Source: Ancylobacter gelatini (GTDB taxonomy: Bacteria; Pseudomonadota; Alphaproteobacteria; Rhizobiales; Xanthobacteraceae). From it: a DNA stretch of 64,000 bases. A program made the translations under genes and the position numbers. Location of the stretch: the NCBI RefSeq assembly GCF_022601675.1, contig NZ_JAKVIL010000006.1, positions 246,308 to 310,307 on the forward strand, read 5' to 3'. Positions 9,270 through 17,572 of this stretch are shown here, piece after piece (position 1 is the stretch's first letter; each line of letters begins with the position of its first letter). Under the pieces are notes generated by a model. That model saw nothing but the letters and a program-made list of their open reading frames with translations. It searched no databases and was not told the origin of the DNA.

Positions 9270-9629
9270 TCAGGTACGGGGTAGCAGGGTCTCGCCGCGA
9301 CCCTCGGCGACGAGACGTGCGATTTCAAAAGCGAGCTCGTTGGCGCCCTCGCGCTTGGCGCCCATCAGCGCCACCTGGTCGGCCGGCATCCCCGGCATGA
9401 CCAGGAAGGTGACGCGGCGCAGGGTGCGTTCGGCAATCCAGTCGAGCAGCGCACGGCCGTCGTCACTCTCGGCAAGGCGCGCCGCGCAGCCAGCCAGGCG
9501 CTCGCGTGCCTCCTGCGCTCGGCGACGCTCCTTTTTCGAGTTTTCGGCCTGGTCTTTCTGCAGCTTGTCGAACTGGTCGAAATTGCCGTTCATAACGGCG
9601 GTGACGGCATCCTCGAAAAACGAGCTCAT
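9270..9629 (-). CDS. Bbp19-like phage protein
   Basis: The product has 119 residues. The first 60 are highly charged and likely a coiled helix (LQKDQAENSKKERRRAQEARERL). The rest contains GRALLDWIAERTLRRVTFL and REGANELAFEIARLVAEG, which resemble the Bbp19 family of podovirus BPP-1. It sits between portal and scaffold, as in that group. The portal gene overlaps its start by 4 bp, so the two are coupled. The role is unknown; a morphogenesis helper is likely. Confidence 0.65.
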   Translation of the reverse strand: MSSFFEDAVTAVMNGNFDQFDKLQKDQAENSKKERRRAQEARERLAGCAARLAESDDGRALLDWIAERTLRRVTFLVMPGMPADQVALMGAKREGANELAFEIARLVAEGRGETLLPRT

Positions 9630-11245
9630 AGGGCGGTCTCCGGCGGAACGGGATCGGCGGGCGCATCGTTGATATCCGGGCCGCCGTTATGGCCCATGAG
9701 GGGCGCGAGCTGGCCTCCCGCTTGCGCAGCCATGGCCGCCATCGCCATTTCCTCATCCTTCTGCACAGCCTGCGCCCGCTCATCGGCAGTGAGGATAAAG
9801 TCGGGAGGAACATCCATGATGCGGCCGATCTCGGCGAGTGCCTCGCCCACCTTCGCGACCTGATTGACCTTCGGCCCCATCAGCATCGACACCATTTCCA
9901 GCCACTGGACGATCTTCTGTACGCGGCTGGTTTCTCGGGCGATCGCCAGCGGCGACGACACGCTGACGCGCACAAGAAGCTGATCGATCGGGGTTTCCCA
10001 CTCGATCAGCCGGCGGGTATAGGCGATCTCGATCAGGCGGCGCACCAGCGGCACGATGATCTCCGCCACCAGTCGCCCGAAGGCGCCGACATGATCCGAG
10101 GCGAGGCGTTTCACGCGCTCGAGGATTTCCGTCGCCGAGCGCACCGCTGCGCCGTCCGGCGGCAGGCTTTGATCCATCATCGCCGCCTGCACGCTTATGC
10201 GCAGGTCGTTCAGGACGAGGTTGCTCAAATCAATGCGCGGATCAGGAAAACGCTGTACCGAAGGCCCTAGCGTGCCGCCATTGCGCGCCACCTTCCAGAA
10301 GGCTCCCGGCGCGATCGGCGAGTTTTCGACGTTGAACACGCCGTCGTCGATCGTGGTGTAGATGCCGATCATGGCAATCGCCGCTGCTTGCAGCGTGTAG
10401 CGCTGTGCGGTGTTCAGCGTGCGGATGGTCGGCATGGCGAGCATCACCGGGCCGCGCCCATAGACCTCGCCCGACACCTTGAAATAGCGCGGCGTCAGCC
10501 ACGGGCAGGTGCGGTACGCCTTGGTGCTGATCGGCGCCTCGCTCTCGTCGCACCACACGGTATGGCGCCAGCGCTTGGCTTTGCCGTCCCACACCGTGTC
10601 CTGGTAGAGGTTGATCTCGGCTTCCGGGTCTTTTTCCTCCATCTCCGCCAGTTTCACGCCGAACTTGGCGCGTGGCCAGGCGTCACGAATGGCGCGGATC
10701 GACCATTTCCGCTTCCAGAAGATGCCGGAGATGTCGCCGAAGCCGCCGGCCTCGAGCAGGATTTCCGATATCGGCGCGGTCATGAAGCGCGCGAGCTTTT
10801 CACCCTCTCCCTCGAGCACCAGCATCGCGCCAGTGCCAGCCGACAAATCCAGCGCCATCTCGGAGAACGCGTTATCCCACTCGCCATCGAGCAGAGAGGA
10901 TGCGACCACATCGCGGATCTTGGTGAGCTCCGCCGCGAGCTCCTCCTTGATCCTGGCATCCCGTACCAGCGGCCCGGGCTCGATCTTGAAAAAGGTCTCT
11001 CCCGGCGGTGCGAGATCGCTTTGAAGCTTCCCAGAGAACCGGAACGCGGAGACGATCGCCGTGTGGTCATAGACCTCGTTGACGCGCTCCTGCCCGGTGC
11101 CCTCTGAAGCGTCCTTCCGGTAGGGGATGGCATATTTGTAGGCGTCATCGAGCAGCGGCTGGAAGGAACTCCGCACGCCCTGAGCTTTATCCCGGCGTTT
11201 CTTCAGCGCCGCGAGCGGCGAAGCTGGACCAGCCGCCTTCGCCAT
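9626..11245 (-). CDS. Portal (head-to-tail connecting) protein
   Basis: This 539-residue protein begins MAKAAGPASPLAALKKRRD and contains segments such as YKYAIPYRKDAS and DLAPPGETFFKIEPGP, typical of the head-tail connector family of podoviruses. The protein forms the dodecameric ring at one vertex through which DNA is packaged and to which the tail attaches. The C-terminus is polar (PLMGHNGGPDINDAP). It is coupled by short overlaps to an 85-residue gene upstream and the Bbp19-like gene downstream. The order terminase, small proteins, portal, scaffold, capsid supports the call. Confidence 0.85.
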   Translation of the reverse strand: MAKAAGPASPLAALKKRRDKAQGVRSSFQPLLDDAYKYAIPYRKDASEGTGQERVNEVYDHTAIVSAFRFSGKLQSDLAPPGETFFKIEPGPLVRDARIKEELAAELTKIRDVVASSLLDGEWDNAFSEMALDLSAGTGAMLVLEGEGEKLARFMTAPISEILLEAGGFGDISGIFWKRKWSIRAIRDAWPRAKFGVKLAEMEEKDPEAEINLYQDTVWDGKAKRWRHTVWCDESEAPISTKAYRTCPWLTPRYFKVSGEVYGRGPVMLAMPTIRTLNTAQRYTLQAAAIAMIGIYTTIDDGVFNVENSPIAPGAFWKVARNGGTLGPSVQRFPDPRIDLSNLVLNDLRISVQAAMMDQSLPPDGAAVRSATEILERVKRLASDHVGAFGRLVAEIIVPLVRRLIEIAYTRRLIEWETPIDQLLVRVSVSSPLAIARETSRVQKIVQWLEMVSMLMGPKVNQVAKVGEALAEIGRIMDVPPDFILTADERAQAVQKDEEMAMAAMAAQAGGQLAPLMGHNGGPDINDAPADPVPPETAL

Positions 11246-11502
11246 CAGGAAACACCGCCGAAGGTGCCAGCGCCGTCGGAGCCTCCGCCTAGCGTGGGCG
11301 GCGCGAGGAAGGTGAGCAGGCGACGGCCACGCTGGCCACCCCCCGACGCCTTGGCCTGATCGACCTCCGCCTGCTGCCGCGCCATGTCCGCCAGCTGACG
11401 CCGCTGCGCCGCCGCCGCCTGCTGGCGCGAGAGCTCAGCGGCCCGATTGCTCGCGTTCACACTGGCCTTTGTCGATGATCCACCACCAAAAACAGACGAC
11501 AT
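11245..11502 (-). CDS. Small Gln/Ala/Gly-rich phage protein
   Basis: This 85-residue protein starts MSSVFGGGSSTKASVNAS. It has an Ala/Gln/Arg helix in the middle and the segment GGQRGRRLLTFLAPPTLGG near the end. Similar small proteins, carrying a GRRLLTFL-like segment, sit before portal genes in related podoviruses. Its stop overlaps the portal start. No function is known to me; a virion or assembly role is possible from its place in the operon. Confidence 0.6.
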   Translation of the reverse strand: MSSVFGGGSSTKASVNASNRAAELSRQQAAAAQRRQLADMARQQAEVDQAKASGGGQRGRRLLTFLAPPTLGGGSDGAGTFGGVS

Positions 11503-11546
11503 TGCGCACCTCCTGATGAGGTGACGCTAAGGCTCGCCCGGCAAGG

Positions 11547-11894
11547 TCAACCGAAGCGCCAGATGCCATCAGCCTGAGGCCGGAAGCCCGCAAGTCGAGC
11601 GAGCCGCGCTCCTTCGGGCGTCCGGATGTCCACACGAATGCCGGGCGGCACGGTCGCGCGGATCGCACGCACGATCGCAGGCAGATGCCGCGCGGCGACC
11701 GGCGCCGCAATGAACCAGGCACCGCCATCACGCTGGATACCACCCACGGCAATCGAGGATCCATCATCTGCCCGCAGTGCCCAGGTATCGGCGGTCTCGA
11801 ATTGCACGCGCAGAGCCGACCATTTGAACGCCGAGCAGTTGCCGGCGCAGGCGGCGATATCCATGAGCGAGGCCGGCGAGCGCAAGACGGTCAT
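11547..11894 (-). CDS. GNAT-like small protein
   Basis: The 115-residue product has the end pattern of a GNAT acetyltransferase fold: a hydrophobic strand, then IRATVPPGIRVDIRTPEG, then ARLARLAGFRPQADGIWRF. T7-group phages carry a comparable GNAT-like (DUF2833-type) protein associated with virions. It overlaps the large terminase gene by 4 bp. The acetyl-CoA binding loop is poorly conserved, so catalysis is doubtful. The call is from the pattern only. Confidence 0.5.
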   Translation of the reverse strand: MTVLRSPASLMDIAACAGNCSAFKWSALRVQFETADTWALRADDGSSIAVGGIQRDGGAWFIAAPVAARHLPAIVRAIRATVPPGIRVDIRTPEGARLARLAGFRPQADGIWRFG

Positions 11895-13471
11895 GAATAG
11901 CGCCCCCAGCCACCACCGAGGCCGACCCGGTGCGGATCGAACCCACCGGCCCGCAGGGGCGGGCCGCCATTGTGGCCCATGGGCGGGCTGCGATCGGCGA
12001 CGCGGCCGCCGGCGCCAGCCTCGCGCACCACGCCGGCGCGGCCGCGATAGCCCAGCACCAGATATTGCAAGCCGTCCATGGGGTGAGAGGCCGCGTTCTT
12101 TTCAGGCACGGGGTCGTACTGCCCATCGATCCGTTTCTTGTACCGATAGGCGCTCGACAACGCGCGGATGGTCATCTTGCAGTGAGGCGAGACGATCAAG
12201 CGCGGCGACCCGTCGTCAAAACTGTGCCGGAGCTCCTGGCTCACCGCACCTATGCGCAATGACAACTCGTTCGAGATCGGGATCTGCACGGCGATGCCGA
12301 GCACAGCGCTGATCGCCTCATACCAGGCGAGCTCGCCGCCCTCGCGATCGGCGCCGTATTGCGAGGCCGGATCCGCCCAGGCCCGATAGGCGCTGCTCGA
12401 GCGCGCCGGGTAGCCGCGGCGGTCGAGCAGATCGAGCAGCGCTTCGCCGAAGCGATCGGCGCCATAGCCATGCCCGAGGTACAGCTCATCCGTGATGCGG
12501 ATCTGCCCGCGTGGCGTCACCTGGCCGATCATCGCGGCGGGGTGCAGCCCGGCATCGAGGCCAATCAGGGTCAGCAGGCCGGGATCCGGCGCAATGTCAC
12601 GCGCCGCCACATGGCGCGCGCGATCAAAGGATGGAAAGACCGGCTTGCCGTCGCGGGAATAGCCGAACAGATTGTCGACGAAGCGCCGGACGAACCAGTC
12701 CTCTTGCGTCTCCACCATGTTCTCGTAATAGCCCGCCTCGAGGTTCCCGAGATTCTCGGCATCGGGATGGCGACCGGACGGCTGGGCATAGAGCACGCGG
12801 TTCGGCTTCGCGTTCTCCATGAAGGTCGAATGGACCCAGTTGTCTTCATCCGGCGCGTTCAGATCACCAATAACCTGACGATGGCGCGGCAGCGATGGGT
12901 CCGCGAGGTCGACGCGGGCCGGATAGCGCCCCACGCGCTGCTCGACGGCGGCAAGGGCATCGTCGCCAAGGGTGTCCGCCTCATTGAGCCAGGCGCCGGA
13001 GATTTCGAGGCCGCGCAGCACTTCCGAGATGCGATGCTCGCCCAGGCCGATGAAGATGGTTTCCGCCTCCACCGTGGTGCCGTCCAACATCCGCCAGCGC
13101 AGAACATGCGTCACCGGCCGGTCATTGCCGCCCTGCCAGCTCGACCCGGGATAGGTTTTCGGGAACCATTGCTGCCAACTCTTCAGCACCGTCCGATCGG
13201 CGTCACGGAACGAGGTGCGCACCACCACCCAGCGCGAGCGCCGCAAGCCTTTCTTGTCCGGCGGCATGAGCGTGGCCGCGAGCACGCGCTTGAAGGCGCA
13301 TGTCGTGGTCTTTCCCCCGCCCACCGGCCCCATCAGAAATTGCGTGAGGTCCCGCTGATTGTTCAAGAACGACTGGGAGACTGGACCGGGCGGGCGATAT
13401 CTGAAAGGATCGAAGTCATCATCCTGCTCAAGGTCCGCCACCAGTGAGCGCACGTCGGTTTCATCAAGCAT
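11891..13471 (-). CDS. Terminase large subunit (prophage)
   Basis: This is the ATP-driven DNA packaging motor with a headful or cutting nuclease. Walker A GPVGGGKTTT lies at residues 48-57, an ATPase segment with GAWLNEAD follows, and the C-terminal RNase H-like nuclease begins near LIGLDAGLHP, around residue 300. I chose ATG 13471 (526 residues) because GGAAAGG precedes it at good spacing. An ATG at 13537 would add 22 unconserved residues. It lies downstream of the small terminase and is coupled to the GNAT-like gene. Confidence 0.85.
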   Translation of the reverse strand: MLDETDVRSLVADLEQDDDFDPFRYRPPGPVSQSFLNNQRDLTQFLMGPVGGGKTTTCAFKRVLAATLMPPDKKGLRRSRWVVVRTSFRDADRTVLKSWQQWFPKTYPGSSWQGGNDRPVTHVLRWRMLDGTTVEAETIFIGLGEHRISEVLRGLEISGAWLNEADTLGDDALAAVEQRVGRYPARVDLADPSLPRHRQVIGDLNAPDEDNWVHSTFMENAKPNRVLYAQPSGRHPDAENLGNLEAGYYENMVETQEDWFVRRFVDNLFGYSRDGKPVFPSFDRARHVAARDIAPDPGLLTLIGLDAGLHPAAMIGQVTPRGQIRITDELYLGHGYGADRFGEALLDLLDRRGYPARSSSAYRAWADPASQYGADREGGELAWYEAISAVLGIAVQIPISNELSLRIGAVSQELRHSFDDGSPRLIVSPHCKMTIRALSSAYRYKKRIDGQYDPVPEKNAASHPMDGLQYLVLGYRGRAGVVREAGAGGRVADRSPPMGHNGGPPLRAGGFDPHRVGLGGGWGRYS

Positions 13472-13627
13472 TTCGCGCGCCCTTTCCGGCTGTGATCTGA
13501 CGCGATACTTGAGCGGCCCGCACCCCCACCCCTTCATGCACCTGAATTTTCACGGCCTCTCCACCGGGCGTCGTCGCTGAATTTGGCATCGGTGTGAGAA
13601 CACATGCCCCTGCATGGGGGGCGGGGG

Positions 13628-13644
13628 GGCCTTCGGGGAAGGCC
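13628..13644. other. Perfect hairpin in the 296-bp gap between terminase genes
   Basis: GGCCTTC and GAAGGCC (7 bp) enclose a GGG loop inside a G-rich stretch. The gap 13472-13767 has no gene I can support. There is no U-run, so a terminator is not clear. The hairpin could set the ratio of small to large terminase. Confidence 0.35.
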
Positions 13645-13767
13645 TTCGGCCGAGGCCGGGGGGGAGGTGCGGCCCGGCCGGCCGGCCCGGCGGCACCCGG
13701 CATCGGGCGCCCTTCGCACCCTCCGCCTATCCGGCGAGGGGGGACGGCGGTCGAGACCCGTTGATTT

Positions 13768-14352
13768 TCAATCATCGCCATCATCGCCAGCAAAGCCTTG
13801 CGCTTCCTCGCTTTCGCCTGCCTGTGAGACGGTCGCGCCGTGAGACGCCTCCGCGTCGCCGCCGCTAAGTCCTTGATTTTCCAAGAGCGGCAGGCCGACC
13901 GAGAGCGCACCCGCCCGCTGCCCGCCATCGATCCGCCCGCGATCGATGTCGAGCTGGTTCGTCCCGAGCTCAAGGATGAGCATCGGCAGCTTCTCGTCCG
14001 GCTGGAGCTCCACCGTCGGCATCTTGCCGTGCAGGTAGGGCATCAGCTCCGCCGCCGCGCGCAGCCGGATCGCGCGCGCCTCCGCCAGCGTCACGCGCTC
14101 GGTGCGAACACTGCCGTCCGGCTCCTTCACCCGCTGGCTCAACACATGCTGGAGGTCGGCGTCCGCCATCGACATCGTTTCCGCCAGGACCACGGCCGGA
14201 TCGCTGTAGCCGAGGCCGGCCAGGTACTCGCGAAGCTGCTTCTTCGAGCGTCCCTCGGCGCCGGCCGGCCGCCCCGGCGCGCGCAGCCGCAGGGGCTCGA
14301 CGCCCGGCAGCGTGGCCTGCGGATTTTTCTCGCCGTCGGCGCGCTCCGCCAT
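13768..14352 (-). CDS. Terminase small subunit (prophage)
   Basis: The product is a 194-residue protein upstream of the large terminase. It has a Lys/Arg-rich N-terminus, a helical segment around KQLREYLAGLGYSDPAVVL, and RLRAAAELMPYLHGKMPTVEL. That last pattern is common in small terminase or terminase-associated proteins of proteobacterial phages. The protein should recognise the packaging site and recruit the large subunit. The C-terminus is acidic (FAGDDGDD). The gap to the large subunit is about 300 bp, longer than usual. Confidence 0.7.
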   Translation of the reverse strand: MAERADGEKNPQATLPGVEPLRLRAPGRPAGAEGRSKKQLREYLAGLGYSDPAVVLAETMSMADADLQHVLSQRVKEPDGSVRTERVTLAEARAIRLRAAAELMPYLHGKMPTVELQPDEKLPMLILELGTNQLDIDRGRIDGGQRAGALSVGLPLLENQGLSGGDAEASHGATVSQAGESEEAQGFAGDDGDD

Positions 14353-14414
14353 CCCTCAAAACCCCCCGGATTTATTCGGTTTCGCCGCCGAACCCGGCAA
14401 CACCATCCCGGCCG

Positions 14415-14661
14415 GTGTTGCCCCAAGTGTTGCCGAAATTCGCGAATGATTTCGGTCGCTTATAACCAAAGCAACACCATCAACACTAGCAACACCAATA
14501 TCCATCCATACGCGCGCGCGTGCGTATGGATATACGTGAGGGCGATCCGGTGTTGCCGGTGTTGCCATGGTCAAATCCCGTCGATTTCCGCTGCTAGAAC
14601 AGAGCCTTGCGCCGCAACACTTGCCGCAACACCGCCGCTTGATGGTGTTGCCGGTGTTGCC
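14415..14661. repeat. Cluster of iteron-like GTGTTGCC repeats
   Basis: GTGTTGCC occurs at 14415-14422, 14427-14434, 14550-14557, 14559-14566, 14645-14652 and 14654-14661. The inverted core GCAACAC occurs at 14471-14477, 14490-14496, 14614-14620 and 14626-14632. Two forward pairs are tandem with a 9-bp step. The cluster lies in a 645-bp gap (14353-14998) without a clear gene, between packaging and helicase genes. An origin with initiator-binding sites is my inference. A low-confidence leftward frame of 70 codons (14568 to 14356) also exists there. Confidence 0.6.
14504..14531. repeat. Inverted repeat inside the iteron-like cluster
   Basis: Perfect 10-bp arms ATCCATACGC (14504-14513) and GCGTATGGAT (14522-14531) enclose an 8-bp alternating GC/GT spacer. 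The surrounding bases are the most AT-rich in the gap. A protein-binding or cruciform site in a replication origin is possible. Confidence 0.5.
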
Positions 14662-14852
14662 CCCGAACCCATCGCCCGACAGGCCACCCGCCAGACTTCC
14701 CTGATCCTGAGCCGAGAAGGGCAACGTCAACCGCAATGGGGCCGGGGTGACATGGGCGTATGGGGTGCGGGCGCGGGTGCATGGCGGCGCTAATGGGTGA
14801 GGGTTAGGGGAGAGCGGAGCCGGCCTGGTCGGCCGGCAGATCGATGCAAGAA

Positions 14853-14871
14853 GGCGCGCCGCAGGCGCGCC
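14853..14871 (-). terminator. Hairpin downstream of the helicase gene, possible terminator
   Basis: Two copies of the self-complementary GGCGCGCC (14853-14860 and 14864-14871) form an 8-bp stem with a 3-nt loop. In the leftward direction it is followed by TTCTTGC, a weak U-rich tail. It lies about 130 bp after the helicase stop and would end the replication operon before the iteron-like cluster. Confidence 0.4.
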
Positions 14872-14998
14872 AATCGGCGCGGCCTGCCGGCCGCTTGGTC
14901 TATGCGGAGCAAAGCGCCGAGGCCGCGCACGGGGATGCCAGCCGCCCTACACGGGCGACTGGCTGGCGGCGCTCTTGTCAGGCGCTTCGCAGTGCGCA

Positions 14999-16861
14999 TC
15001 ACACGTCCACCATCTTCAAGAATTCATCGAGCAGGATCAGCGTGCAGCGCTGGGCGAGCCCTGCGACCTTGCGGTTGTTCTTCTTCTTGTCCGTCACGAT
15101 TACATGGGGCGGTCCCTGCCTCAGCGAGCCTGCCCAGCCGCCCGTGCCGGCGGTGCCGGCCCATTGCGAGCCCTCGAACAGCTCTGCCAGCAGCGGCGAA
15201 TTGTTCGGCACCGCGAGGATGAGCCCTTCGGAAAGGCTCAGATCCTTGAACAGCCCGATGCCGGCCTGCCCCATCTGGCGCACCGCGTCATCGAAGCTAA
15301 GCCCGCCATCCATCACCAGCCGGCTCGACTGGAGATCCTCGAGGAGCTGGCCGATGGTCTGGCGCTGGCCGTGGCGCCAGCTCGGCACCCGCGAGGTGAG
15401 GATGTGCATGACACATTTGCGCCAGTTCTGTTCTTTCCTCACATGGTCGGGCAGCGCGTCGACGCCGAGCAGCACGCCCCACTTGTCGATCGAAGGGACG
15501 CCGGCGGCCGCCATCGCTTCGTCGCCGAGCAGCAGATGCGCGGCGGCGAGCAGCGTGCCGTAGGTGTCCTGCCCGCGCGTGTCGTGCCCGCCCTTGAACA
15601 GCGCGGCCTTGTATGCCGCGAGCAACTCGGGCCATTCGCCCCAGCGGTCCATCAGCCGGCGAAGCATGCGCGGCCCGATCGTGTCGATCGCCTCGAGGAC
15701 CGGCGGCGTCGCCACCTTGGCGGGATCGAGTTCCTTCAGCGTCAGCATGCCGAGACGGGACAGGTCCTGCGGCGGCAGCGCCGGCGCCACGATCGCCGAA
15801 AACAGGAAGGGCGATCGCGCCTGAAACTCCACGCCGGAATTGTCCTGACCGCCGCGCAGCATCAAGCCTCCCGAAGCCGAGAGCCTCGCCAGCTTCACCA
15901 CGGCGGCTGCCTTCCTGTTATCCGCCTCCGCCTCGAGCTCGTCGACGCCGACCGGTAGCGCGTCGGTGCCGATGCGCTGATAGAGGCCGGCCGGCGTGGT
16001 GTCCGTCGCCTGCACCAGCATGGAGCCCAGCACGGCCTTGATCAGCCGTTGCAGGTGCGATTTGCCGGTGCCGGCATCGCCGACCAGAAAGATGCTCGGC
16101 CGCCATTCCAACGCGCCGCCGAGCATGGCAACGACGATCCAGCCCAGCACCAGCAGCGGATCCACGTCCGGCCGGTCCCACGACCAGGTGCGGAGCATTT
16201 CCACCAGCTTCGGGCCGGGGTTGATGTCATCGCCGACTTCGCGGGGCCAAGGGTGCGGTATGCTCGGCCGTCGGGGATAGAAGAATTCGCCATGCTCGCC
16301 GGTGTCGACCTGCCGGCCGTCGAGATACAGAACGTCGCCGCAGTGGAGCACCAGGCGCCCGTCTTTCGTGGTCCACGCACCGCGACCGCGAATGCGCTCG
16401 ACCGAATTCCACGGCCCCTTGTTCTTCGCCGCCTGGAACAGGTCCTGACGCACCAGCTCGGCGCGCCAGTTCGTGACGATGAAGGGTTCGCCTTCCTTCT
16501 TCGGAGGCGTAATCTTGGGCCAGGCCCAATAGAGATAGAGCGGCCGTGAGCCGAACAAGCGCTGGATCACGTCCTGGCCGAACTGACGGCCCTCCGGCAC
16601 GGTGAAGAGCTGGCCGATGTCGTCGATGAAATAGAAGGTCTGTCCGTCGACGCCGAGCGGATGAACCGGGCATCCCGGCGGCAGGCCGTACTGATCCTCG
16701 AGGCCGCGCGCGCGCCATTGGCCGGGATGCACGCCATCCCGGTCCGCACCGATCGGCGGGTCATCGATCTGCCGCTTGCGCTCAATGCGCCCACGCACAC
16801 GATCGACAGCACCACCCACGACGCCCGCAACAACGCTGGCGCCTGCCCCACGCTCTGCCAT
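14999..16861 (-). CDS. Phage AAA-type replicative helicase
   Basis: The protein has 620 residues. A Walker A motif GDAGTGKSHL lies at residues 261-270, after a helical segment ending WRPSIFLV. Downstream, DALPVGVDELEAEADN gives a likely Walker B. The N-terminal half has a substrate or DNA-binding part without a clear motif. It follows the TOPRIM primase and a 227-residue gene in the same leftward operon, so I infer the prophage replication helicase. It has no RecA/DnaB-type signature and is closer to phage AAA or DUF927-like helicases. Confidence 0.7.
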   Translation of the reverse strand: MAERGAGASVVAGVVGGAVDRVRGRIERKRQIDDPPIGADRDGVHPGQWRARGLEDQYGLPPGCPVHPLGVDGQTFYFIDDIGQLFTVPEGRQFGQDVIQRLFGSRPLYLYWAWPKITPPKKEGEPFIVTNWRAELVRQDLFQAAKNKGPWNSVERIRGRGAWTTKDGRLVLHCGDVLYLDGRQVDTGEHGEFFYPRRPSIPHPWPREVGDDINPGPKLVEMLRTWSWDRPDVDPLLVLGWIVVAMLGGALEWRPSIFLVGDAGTGKSHLQRLIKAVLGSMLVQATDTTPAGLYQRIGTDALPVGVDELEAEADNRKAAAVVKLARLSASGGLMLRGGQDNSGVEFQARSPFLFSAIVAPALPPQDLSRLGMLTLKELDPAKVATPPVLEAIDTIGPRMLRRLMDRWGEWPELLAAYKAALFKGGHDTRGQDTYGTLLAAAHLLLGDEAMAAAGVPSIDKWGVLLGVDALPDHVRKEQNWRKCVMHILTSRVPSWRHGQRQTIGQLLEDLQSSRLVMDGGLSFDDAVRQMGQAGIGLFKDLSLSEGLILAVPNNSPLLAELFEGSQWAGTAGTGGWAGSLRQGPPHVIVTDKKKNNRKVAGLAQRCTLILLDEFLKMVDV

Positions 16862-16872
16862 AGGTTTTTCGC

Positions 16873-17556
16873 TCAGTCGCTGTCGTTTTCGGGTTGGCTT
16901 TCAGTCTCGGGCGGCAGATCGATCTCTGCCGGCGAGGTGATGGAAAGCGCTACCGCATCGGCGGGTGCGGCCTTCTTGCCCCGCGATTTCGCCGGCTTCA
17001 GCTCCGGTTCCGGCGCCGCCATCATCTGAACCGCCGCCGCGCGCACCGGGTCGATCGACCCTTCCTTGTCCTCATCCCAAATGGTTTCAGCAAGAAAGGC
17101 CGGCCCTCGAATGGGCACTACCTGTGCCCCCTCGCGATCGGCCTCGAGCAGCACGTCATAGACCCGGTTCGCCACCGTTCCGAACACCAGCCACGCATTG
17201 CGCCGGGCGAGTGAAAGCCCCGCCCACTCCTCGCCGAGCGCATCGAACACGCGCCGTTCACAAGCGAGGCGGAACAGTACCTCGCCATTATCGACGCGAT
17301 AGACCACGGCGAGGCGCGCAATATCATCGAGCATCGGCCCGCCCTCGAGCGAGACGGCATCGGCCGCGGCGATCGCCGCGGTGAAGTTGCCGGGCAGATA
17401 CCAGAAATTGGCGAGCACCCGCCCATCGCCATCCCCGGCGGTCGCGGCGCTCGCCAGCTCCTCGCTGCCGATCGCCAGCATGATGCTGGTGGCGCTGCCA
17501 TGGGCGCCGAGCAGTGCCGCCTCGAGAAATTCGTCTTTCAGTTCGCCGCGATACAT
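16873..17556 (-). CDS. Phage hypothetical protein in the replication operon
   Basis: I use ATG 17556 (MYRGELKDEFLEAAL, 227 residues) because GGAGG sits 5 nt upstream. Longer starts add Ser/Arg-rich residues and run into the primase gene. The N-terminal 160 residues look like a folded alpha/beta domain (FWYLPGNFTAAIAAADA). The C-terminus is Ala/Pro/Lys-rich and acidic, likely unfolded. I do not recognise the family. It lies between primase and helicase, so it may be a helicase loader or single-strand DNA accessory factor, but nothing shows this directly. Confidence 0.65.
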   Translation of the reverse strand: MYRGELKDEFLEAALLGAHGSATSIMLAIGSEELASAATAGDGDGRVLANFWYLPGNFTAAIAAADAVSLEGGPMLDDIARLAVVYRVDNGEVLFRLACERRVFDALGEEWAGLSLARRNAWLVFGTVANRVYDVLLEADREGAQVVPIRGPAFLAETIWDEDKEGSIDPVRAAAVQMMAAPEPELKPAKSRGKKAAPADAVALSITSPAEIDLPPETESQPENDSD

Positions 17557-17572
17557 AGAGGCCTCCATGGGG

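Noticed and set aside
13464..13973. A leftward frame between terminase genes
   Set aside because: It overlaps the ends of both terminase genes and is Arg/Pro/Ser-rich; the small terminase frame is better supported.
14356..14568. A 70-codon leftward frame through the GTGTTGCC repeats
   Set aside because: Its repeated Ala-Thr-Pro residues follow from the DNA repeats and no family is recognised; noted only in the repeat entry.
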